Shown here piece after piece: positions 1-5,506 of a stretch of 9,230 bases of DNA. Both the position numbers and the translations under genes were made by a program. Location of the stretch: contig JBGVLA010000039.1 of the NCBI GenBank assembly GCA_045124015.1, positions 1 through 9,230 on the forward strand. Reading direction: 5' to 3'. This DNA is from QALR01 sp045124015. GTDB lineage: Bacteria; Bacillota; Clostridia; Oscillospirales; CAG-272. The notes beneath the pieces are model-generated. The model had not been told where the DNA came from. It searched no databases and worked only from the letters and a program-made list of their open reading frames with translations. Each line of letters begins with the position of its first letter. Positions within the stretch are counted from its first letter, which is position 1.

Positions 1-594
1 TTTATTGTAAGCGCACATCATCGTTTCGGGATCTGCATCCTTCACGATCATTTCAAATGGCTTCAGATAGATCTCGCGAATGGCGCACATATCGGCAATA
101 CTATCGCCCATAAAGCGGTAGTTCTCGCTGTTATTCAGCGCGAAATGCTTTACAGATACGCCGACGCCTTCGCCCTGAATTCCCTGAATCTCGGCAGTTC
201 CCATTTTGCCTGCGAGTTAAGGATCTTCGGAAAAATACTCGAAGCATCTGCCGCCGAGTGGATTTCTCTTGATATTGACGGCGGGGCCGAGCACCACGTG
301 AACGCCGTAATGATTCGCTTCCGTACCGATTGCTTTTCCCATCTGATATGTATTTTCGGGATTCCAACTTGAAGCAGTCGTTGCCGCCGTTGGAAAGCAA
401 GTCGCAGGCTCACTTCCGGTCACTCCGTTATCTCCGCCTGCGCTTTGCACACGCAAGCCGTGAGGGCCGTCGCTCATTCTCACGCTTTGTATATTCAGTC
501 TTGGCACGGGATTCGTATACATAAAATCCACGCCTGCCACAAGAGCGGCTTTTTCCTCGCGCGTCAGTTGTTTTATGATCGCATCTATATCCAT
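1..594 (-). pseudogene. GH3 beta-glucosidase-like gene, 5' part, interrupted by an in-frame TAA
   Basis: This is the N-terminal part of a family 3 glycoside hydrolase, which would release terminal beta-linked glucose or a related sugar from oligosaccharides. No signal peptide is seen, so a cytoplasmic enzyme is expected. The start is the ATG at 594-592, five bases after AAAGGAG. Family signatures in order are RMSDGPHGLR (codons 39-48, with the substrate-binding Asp42), GSEPATCFPTAAT (60-72), NIKRNPLGGR (107-116), FEYFSEDP (118-125) and, beyond the stop, VKHFALNNSEN with the conserved Lys-His pair at codons 149-150. Codon 126 (219-217) is TAA where relatives usually have Tyr in the context EDP-Y-L-G. 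The same frame then continues for 72 good GH3 codons to the window edge, so there is no frameshift. The catalytic Asp region lies outside the window. The gene is a likely pseudogene by nonsense mutation unless the base is a sequencing error. It is last in the visible operon, behind a hairpin. Confidence 0.87.
217..219 (-). other. Premature TAA stop inside the GH3 frame
   Basis: Reading the minus strand, GAT-CCT-TAA-CTC-GCA-GGC gives D-P-stop-L-A-G, where GH3 relatives usually read D-P-Y-L-x-G. A single TAC or TAT to TAA change explains it, and reading frame and homology are preserved on both sides. The truncated product would be 125 residues and would lack the Lys-His motif and the whole rest of the catalytic barrel. 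The nearest downstream ATG (204-202) has only a weak AGG upstream, so restart is unlikely to give a working enzyme. Confidence 0.9.
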
Positions 595-599
595 AGAAA

Positions 600-606
600 C
601 TCCTTT
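600..606 (-). promoter_or_regulatory. Ribosome binding site of the GH3 gene
   Basis: The minus strand reads AAAGGAG here, five bases before the ATG at 594. This fixes the start. An in-frame ATG 17 codons upstream (645) lies inside the hairpin stem at 616-651, has no such site and would add residues unlike the family. The site begins nine bases after the hairpin ends, so the stem could influence ribosome access. Confidence 0.8.
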
Positions 607-615
607 AACGTTCAA

Positions 616-651
616 ACTGCCGTGCCGACAAGTGTCTTTCGGCACGGCAGT
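616..651 (-). terminator. Intercistronic stem-loop between kdgK and the GH3 gene
   Basis: A perfect 13-bp inverted repeat has arms ACTGCCGTGCCGA (616-628) and TCGGCACGGCAGT (639-651) and a 10-nt loop. It begins seven bases after the kdgK stop and ends nine bases before the GH3 ribosome binding site. On the minus strand the stem is preceded by an A-rich stretch and followed by only TTT, so as a terminator of the operon it looks leaky. On the plus strand it is followed by a T-rich run (652-660), as in bidirectional terminators. It may be a partial terminator that lowers GH3 expression, or an RNA processing or stabilising element. The stem itself is certain; its role is inferred. Confidence 0.7.
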
Positions 652-657
652 CTTATT

Positions 658-1680
658 TTATCTTTGTACTCTGCCGCTGCCGTCGCCGCCTGCGAGCTTT
701 TCAACTTCAGCAACGCTGACTCTGTTGTAATCGCCCTCAATGGAGTGCTTGAGTGCTGATGCCGCAACCGCAAACTCAATAGCAGACTGTGTATCCTTGC
801 CTGAAAGCAGGGCGTATATAAGTCCGCCGCCGAAGCTGTCGCCACCGCCTACGCGGTCAACGATATGCAGATGATAGGACTTGGAGAAGCAGTAGTTCTC
901 ACCATCGTAGAGCATACCTGCCCAGTCGTTGTCGTTTGCGGAAATCGAAGAACGGAGCGTGATCGCAACCTTCTCGAATCCAAACTTGTCCGCAAGCTGC
1001 TTTGCTACCGACTTGTAGCCCTCGTGATTGAGCTTTCCGCCGTAAATATCAGTACCCTCAGCCTCAATACCGAATACATCCTTTGCGTCCTCCTCGTTGG
1101 AAATGCAAACGTCAACGTACTGGCAAAGCTTTGTCATAGCCTCTCTCGCCTCAGCTCTCGTCCAGAGCTTGCCGCGATAGTTGAGGTCACAAGATATCTT
1201 AACCCCTCTTGCCTTTGCCGCCTTACAAGCCTGAAGGCAGATCTCAACCATATTTCCACCAAGCGCGGGAGTGATTCCGGTAAAGTGGAACCAATCAGCG
1301 CCGTCAAAGATGCTGTCCCAATCGAAATCAGAGGGCTGTGCCTCGGCAATTGCGGAATGAGCGCGGTCGTAAATACATACGCTTCCTCTCTGAGACGCAC
1401 CCTTTTCAAGGAAGTAAATACCTACCCTGTCACCGCCGCGAACGATCTCGTCGGTGTCAACTCCGAAGTAGCGGAGAGAATCAACAGCCGCCTGACCGAT
1501 AGCGTGCTTGGGGAGCTTTGTTACGTAAGTGCTGTGCAGACCGTAGTTTGCAAGAGAGACCGCAACGTTAGCCTCACCGCCGCCGAAGGTTGCCTGCATC
1601 TGGTCGTTTTGAAAGAATCTATAATATCCGTTGGGAGCGAGTCTGAGCATCAGCTCGCCGAATGTAATAACTGTTTTCAT
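658..1680 (-). CDS. kdgK: 2-keto-3-deoxygluconate kinase (PfkB/ribokinase family)
   Basis: This cytoplasmic kinase uses ATP to phosphorylate 2-keto-3-deoxygluconate (KDG) to KDPG, the penultimate step of hexuronate breakdown. The 340-residue protein is the usual length for the family. It opens with ITFGELMLRLAP (residues 5-16) and GGGEANVAVSLANYG (33-47), the sugar-binding PfkB start. CDLNYR (164-169) is typical of KDG kinases, and the second PfkB signature, DRVGGGDSFGGG (275-286), carries the catalytic base Asp281 and the anion hole. Its ATG overlaps the eda stop by one base (TAATG), and GGAGG (1695-1691) inside eda is its ribosome binding site, so translation is probably coupled. Its product is the substrate of the aldolase encoded just upstream. 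Other PfkB sugar kinases are possible from sequence alone, but the context makes KdgK strong. A stem-loop follows the stop. Confidence 0.93.
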   Translation of the reverse strand: MKTVITFGELMLRLAPNGYYRFFQNDQMQATFGGGEANVAVSLANYGLHSTYVTKLPKHAIGQAAVDSLRYFGVDTDEIVRGGDRVGIYFLEKGASQRGSVCIYDRAHSAIAEAQPSDFDWDSIFDGADWFHFTGITPALGGNMVEICLQACKAAKARGVKISCDLNYRGKLWTRAEAREAMTKLCQYVDVCISNEEDAKDVFGIEAEGTDIYGGKLNHEGYKSVAKQLADKFGFEKVAITLRSSISANDNDWAGMLYDGENYCFSKSYHLHIVDRVGGGDSFGGGLIYALLSGKDTQSAIEFAVAASALKHSIEGDYNRVSVAEVEKLAGGDGSGRVQR

Positions 1681-2237
1681 TATTTGTCTGCCTCCATCTT
1701 TTCAAGTGCTTCCTTAACGAAGAAGCTGCCGCCGATAGCGGCGATCTTATCAAACGCCAAGAACTCGTCGATATTAGAACGGTCGACTCCGCCCGTGGGA
1801 ATGAACTTCACCTGCGGGAACGGAGCGGAAAGAGCCTTGAGAGCCTTAAGTCCGCCGTACACGTTTGCCGGGAAGAATTTCACGGTGGTAATGCCGAATT
1901 CAAGAGCCGCCATAATTTCGGTAGGTGTTACGCAGCCGGGATAATAAGGAATATTTCTGTCCTTACAAATTTGTGCAACTGCAGGTGAAAAACCGGGAGA
2001 TACGATAAATGTTGCGCCTGCTTTGAGTGCGGCTTCACACTGTTCGGCATTGATAACCGTTCCGGCGCCTATCTCCATATCGGGGTAATTCTTTGCGGCG
2101 TATTCGATAGCTTCTGCCGCACAAGCGGTACGGAAGGTTATCTCCGCGCACATGATACCGCTCTTTTTGAGGGCGGTAAGTATTTTGTCGGTCTCCGACA
2201 TTTCTTTTATGACCACTACAGGTATATACTTTTGCAT
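1680..2237 (-). CDS. eda: KDPG aldolase (2-dehydro-3-deoxy-phosphogluconate aldolase)
   Basis: This class I aldolase cleaves KDPG to pyruvate and glyceraldehyde-3-phosphate, and many members also act on 4-hydroxy-2-oxoglutarate. The motifs are AEITFRT with catalytic Glu32, GAGTV (57-61), FIVSPGF (77-83), PGCVTPTE (100-107), VKFFPA with the Schiff-base Lys120, PTGGV (147-151) and GGSFF (169-173). The Glu-Lys spacing of 88 matches the E. coli enzyme (Glu45, Lys133). At 185 residues it is shorter than the usual 205-215, because the N-terminal helix is missing. Reading upstream in frame meets a stop at 2259-2261, so no longer start is available. The start overlaps the uxaC stop by one base, with an AAAGGA site about ten bases upstream inside uxaC. 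The eda stop overlaps the kdgK start in the same way. Confidence 0.94.
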   Translation of the reverse strand: MQKYIPVVVIKEMSETDKILTALKKSGIMCAEITFRTACAAEAIEYAAKNYPDMEIGAGTVINAEQCEAALKAGATFIVSPGFSPAVAQICKDRNIPYYPGCVTPTEIMAALEFGITTVKFFPANVYGGLKALKALSAPFPQVKFIPTGGVDRSNIDEFLAFDKIAAIGGSFFVKEALEKMEADK

Positions 2238-3556
2238 TATTCTACCATCCTTTTTGCGTTATAGTAACAAATGTTTTGGACAAGTGCGGCGGCACTTGCC
2301 TCGTCATATTCTCCTTTTTCCACGAGGTTGCCCACGTAGTCACAGAGAATACGACGGAAGAAATCAAAGCGGCAGTAGCTTGAAAAGCTACGGGAATCGG
2401 TCAGCATACCGAGATTGTTGCCAAGGCTCGAATACTCGGAAATAATTTTGAGATTACGGCGGATTCCCTCAACTGTATCGTTAAACCACCACGCGGCGCC
2501 CATCCTTACACCTCTGAAAGCGCCGCTGATACACGCCATCGATGCAAGATTTGCATCATTCAGCGTATAAAGGATCGTGTTCGGACGCTCTTCATCGCTG
2601 ATCTGACTTAGAAATCCGACTACGTTCTGCACGGAAGGAGCTTCGCTGATAACGTCAAATCCGCTGTCGACTCCGCAGAGCGAGAACATTTTGGGGTTTA
2701 CGTTTCTCGTAACTGCAAAATGAAGCTGAACGGTGATATTTCTCTTGGCGTATTCCTTGGAAAGCCAAACGAGAAGATATCCGCGCAAGGACTCTCTTTC
2801 TTCCGCGGAAAGCTCCGATTTTCTTGCGAAAAGTTCGCAAGCTTCATCGTAGGTCGCATAGCTATCGGGAAATCTGTCCATTCCGTGGTCTACCATACGG
2901 CAACCTCGGGACACGAAGAAATCAATTCTGTTTTCAAGAGCCGCGAGAAGATGATCAAGGCTCTTGATCTCAATGCCCGAAACCGAGCCGAGCTTTTCGA
3001 TATAAGCATCCTCAAAGCCAAACAACTTATCGGGACGGAAGGTGGGCGTTACGTTGATATTACCGTATTTTTTGTGGTCGGCAAGGCTGTCCACAGGATC
3101 GTCGGTCGTGCCGATAAACTCGACCTTGAAGCTGTTGAGCATACTTTGAACGCTCATAGTTTTCAGCTTTTCGTTTGCCATCTCGTAGATGCGCTCGGCG
3201 GTATCCTTATTCAGAGGCATATCAATACCGAATATCTGCTTCAACTCAAGGTGTGTCCAATAATAAAGCGGATTTCCAATGAGGTTCGGAACTATCTCTG
3301 CGTATTTGATAAACTTGTCGTGGAAGTCGGCGTCACCCGTGATATAATACTCGTCAACACCGCACATACGCATAGCGCGCCATTTATAGTGGTCACCCGC
3401 AAGCCACAGCTCGCCGATATCAGAAAAATGCTCGTCGCTTGCAATTTTGGCTTGATCCAAATGGCAGTGGTAATCTATGATGGGCAAGTCCTTTACCTTT
3501 TCATAAAGAGCCTTTCCCGCGTTGTTATACAGTAAAAGATTTTCGTCAAAAAACAT
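2237..3556 (-). CDS. uxaC: Glucuronate (uronate) isomerase
   Basis: This cytoplasmic, metal-dependent enzyme of the amidohydrolase superfamily interconverts D-glucuronate and D-fructuronate, and often D-galacturonate and D-tagaturonate. The barrel-opening metal motif DYHCHL lies at 28-33 (His30, His32). Further family signatures are NVTPTFRPDK (168-177), VDHGMDR (222-228), QLHFAVTRN (277-285), GVRMGAAWWFND (349-360) and GMLTDSRSF (383-391). The protein is 439 residues, a little shorter than the roughly 465 typical of the family. Residues 396-405 read RFDFFRRILC, where most relatives I know have RHEYFRRILC, so a usually conserved His appears as Phe397. The ATG comes two bases after the uxuB stop, with GGGAG (3568-3564) seven bases upstream. 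It supplies fructuronate to UxuB, encoded immediately upstream. Confidence 0.95.
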   Translation of the reverse strand: MFFDENLLLYNNAGKALYEKVKDLPIIDYHCHLDQAKIASDEHFSDIGELWLAGDHYKWRAMRMCGVDEYYITGDADFHDKFIKYAEIVPNLIGNPLYYWTHLELKQIFGIDMPLNKDTAERIYEMANEKLKTMSVQSMLNSFKVEFIGTTDDPVDSLADHKKYGNINVTPTFRPDKLFGFEDAYIEKLGSVSGIEIKSLDHLLAALENRIDFFVSRGCRMVDHGMDRFPDSYATYDEACELFARKSELSAEERESLRGYLLVWLSKEYAKRNITVQLHFAVTRNVNPKMFSLCGVDSGFDVISEAPSVQNVVGFLSQISDEERPNTILYTLNDANLASMACISGAFRGVRMGAAWWFNDTVEGIRRNLKIISEYSSLGNNLGMLTDSRSFSSYCRFDFFRRILCDYVGNLVEKGEYDEASAAALVQNICYYNAKRMVE

Positions 3557-3558
3557 CT

Positions 3559-4404
3559 TTATACTCCCGAATATGCCGCAAATCCGCAGTCGATGGGAAG
3601 AACTACACCCGTAATTGCGGAAGCGGACTTGTCATCGCAGAGGAAGAGAGTGCCGCCGAGAAGCTCAGACGCGTCAACGAATCTGCCCATAGGAGTACCG
3701 TTCAGAATCTTTGCGCTTCTTGCGGTGGGGGTGCCGTCCTCGTTGAAGAGAAGCTTGTAGTTTTGAGCCGAAACGAGGAATCCGGGAGCGATAGCGTTGC
3801 AACGGATGCCGGTGCCCGCAAAGTGGGTAGCCAACCACTGAGTGAAGTTGGAGATACCTGCCTTAGCCGCAGAGTATGCGGGGATCTTGGTAAGAGGGGT
3901 GTAAGCGTTCATCGAGGAAACGTTGAGGATGCATCCGCCCTTCTTTGCCACCATATCCTTTGCAAAGGTCTGGGTGGGAAGAAGAGTTCCCTGGAAGTTG
4001 AGCTTAAACACGAAATCCACGCCGTCTGCCTGAAGATCAAAGAAGGACTTGCCGCCCTCCTTTGCCTCGTGCTGATACTCGTTGTCGGTGGTAGCGCGGG
4101 GATTATTTCCGCCTGCGCCGTTTACGAGAATATCGCACTCGCCAAGGTCAGCGACGACTGCCTTATGTACCTCTTCAAGAGCCTCGGGGTCAAGCACGTT
4201 TGCCTTGTATCCCTCGCATATAAATCCCTCTGACTTGAGCTCGTCCGCAAGCTTTTTAACCGCTTCTTCGTTGAGGTCAAGAGCCGCTACCTTAGCACCC
4301 GACTGAGCGAAAGCTCTTGCCATTGCGCCACAGATGAGTCCGCCCGCGCCCGTAACGACAACTACCTTGCCGCTGTAATCTATGTTGATAGGAAGCTGTA
4401 TCAT
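3559..4404 (-). CDS. uxuB: D-mannonate oxidoreductase (fructuronate reductase), SDR type
   Basis: This NAD(P)-dependent classical short-chain dehydrogenase is expected to reduce D-fructuronate to D-mannonate. Numbered from the ATG at 4404 (281 residues), it has the cofactor motif TGAGGLICG (18-26), Asp43 after the second strand (which favours NAD(H)), NGAGG (95-99), the active-site Asn136, Ser164 and the YSAAK motif with Tyr177 and Lys181. PG at 207-208 and a C-terminal TGVVLPIDCGFAAYSGV complete the fold. The ATG is chosen because AAGGAG (4418-4413) sits eight bases upstream; a TTG two codons earlier would leave only two bases. This SDR type replaces the unrelated long-chain E. coli UxuB in Bacillus and Clostridia. 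The assignment rests on its place between uxuA and uxaC as well as on sequence. Gluconate-5-dehydrogenase or a KduD-like activity cannot be excluded by fold alone. Confidence 0.87.
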   Translation of the reverse strand: MIQLPINIDYSGKVVVVTGAGGLICGAMARAFAQSGAKVAALDLNEEAVKKLADELKSEGFICEGYKANVLDPEALEEVHKAVVADLGECDILVNGAGGNNPRATTDNEYQHEAKEGGKSFFDLQADGVDFVFKLNFQGTLLPTQTFAKDMVAKKGGCILNVSSMNAYTPLTKIPAYSAAKAGISNFTQWLATHFAGTGIRCNAIAPGFLVSAQNYKLLFNEDGTPTARSAKILNGTPMGRFVDASELLGGTLFLCDDKSASAITGVVLPIDCGFAAYSGV

Positions 4405-4412
4405 AATCAAAT

Positions 4413-4418
4413 CTCCTT
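4413..4418 (-). promoter_or_regulatory. Ribosome binding site that decides the uxuB start
   Basis: AAGGAG on the minus strand overlaps the uxuA stop codon (TAAGGAG). Spacing is eight bases to the ATG at 4404-4402 but only two to the TTG at 4410-4408, so the ATG is the start. The overlap with the upstream stop fits translational coupling. Confidence 0.8.
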
Positions 4419-5505
4419 ATTTCTTATCGAATTTTTCAAGGCTGTCCCAAACGCCCAGCATATACATAATGCCGAGGGCGCGGTCGTAAAGCCCGTAGCC
4501 GGGACGAACGTTTCCGGGACCTTCATCCCACAGGTGTCTGCCGTGATCGGGACGGATATATCCCTCATATCCGCAATCGTGATATGCCTTAAGTATCTCA
4601 AGAATACCCGTATCTCCGTCGCAATCTCTGTGGCTCGCCTCGGAGAAATCTCCATTTTCAAAGTGCTTTACGTTTCTGATGTGGGCGAAAGCAATTCTGT
4701 CGCAATGCTTACGAACGATATCCGCTACGTTGTTATTCGGGTCTGCGTTAAGGCTGCCCGAGCAAAGTGTCAGACAGTTGTATTCATCGTCGACCATCTT
4801 CAAGAAACGGTCGATGTTAGGCTCGTTGATGAGCAGTCTGGGCAGTCCGAAGATATCCCACGGCGGATCGTCCATATGTATTGCCATCTTGATGTCGCAC
4901 TCGCGGCAGGTGGGCATAATAGCTTCAAGGAAGTATTTGAGATTTCCCCAAAGCCTTTCGTGGTCAACGCCCTCATACGCTTTGAATAATTCGTCAAGCT
5001 TTGCCATTCTCTCAGGCTCCCAGCCGGGAAATGACATGTTGTACTTTTCGGTAAAGTCGAGAATATACTTCGCCATCGCGTTGTAATCGTCCTGAATCAT
5101 ATTCTTCTCGTAAAACAGCGCAGTAGAACCGTCGCCTACGGGGTGGAACAGATTGGAACGAGTCCAGTCGAATATGGGCATAAAGTTGTAGCAGATAACC
5201 TTTACACCAAACTTTGAAAGATTTCTGATAGTGGTCTTGTAGTTTTCAATGTATCCGTCGCGTGTGGGAAGACCGATCTTTATGTCGTCGTGTACGTTCA
5301 CAGACTCCACGACGTCCATATTGAAGCCGTATTCATCAAGCTGACGCTTGACCTCGGCAATTTCATCACATTCCCAAACCTCACCGGGCATTTTGTGGTG
5401 AAGTGCCCAAACGATACCGTCAACTCCGGGAATCTGTTTAATATCCGATAATTTGATACGGTCGTTTCCTTCGCCGTACCAACGGAACGTCATTTTCATT
5501 GGCAT
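4417..5505 (-). CDS. uxuA: Mannonate dehydratase
   Basis: This cytoplasmic TIM-barrel enzyme dehydrates D-mannonate to 2-keto-3-deoxygluconate using a divalent metal (Mn or Fe). The 362-residue length fits the Gram-positive form, against about 394 in E. coli. Family signatures are MTFRWYG (5-11), WALHHKMPGEVW (33-44), CYNFMPIFDWTR (105-116), IHMDDPPWDIFGLPR (209-223), CSGSLNADPNNN (248-259), FAHIRNVK (273-280), DFSEASH (286-292) and IRPDHGRHLWDE (317-328). By spacing against the Streptococcus suis structure as I recall it, His210, Cys248, His275 and Asp320 are the metal ligands. The ATG begins one base after the GH2 stop, with AGGAG (5520-5516) ten bases upstream; internal Met codons at 3 and 5 have poorer spacing. 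The pair uxuA-uxuB is a hallmark of glucuronate use. Confidence 0.96.
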   Translation of the reverse strand: MPMKMTFRWYGEGNDRIKLSDIKQIPGVDGIVWALHHKMPGEVWECDEIAEVKRQLDEYGFNMDVVESVNVHDDIKIGLPTRDGYIENYKTTIRNLSKFGVKVICYNFMPIFDWTRSNLFHPVGDGSTALFYEKNMIQDDYNAMAKYILDFTEKYNMSFPGWEPERMAKLDELFKAYEGVDHERLWGNLKYFLEAIMPTCRECDIKMAIHMDDPPWDIFGLPRLLINEPNIDRFLKMVDDEYNCLTLCSGSLNADPNNNVADIVRKHCDRIAFAHIRNVKHFENGDFSEASHRDCDGDTGILEILKAYHDCGYEGYIRPDHGRHLWDEGPGNVRPGYGLYDRALGIMYMLGVWDSLEKFDKK

Positions 5506-5506
5506 A

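Noticed and set aside
217..219. Stop-codon reassignment or recoding as explanation for the GH3 TAA
   Set aside because: TAA ends most other genes here (transporter, uxuA, uxuB, uxaC, eda, kdgK), and known selenocysteine or pyrrolysine recoding uses TGA or TAG.
595..645. Longer GH3 start at the ATG 17 codons upstream
   Set aside because: It would be translated through the hairpin stem, has no ribosome site, and the extra residues do not resemble GH3. The ATG at 594 has AAAGGAG five bases upstream.
865..1944. Plus-strand open frame of 359 codons opposite kdgK and eda
   Set aside because: Shadow of two well-supported minus-strand genes; no recognisable motif and no supporting start signal.
4405..4410. 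TTG start for uxuB two codons upstream of the ATG
   Set aside because: It leaves only two bases after AAGGAG, whereas the ATG at 4404 has eight.
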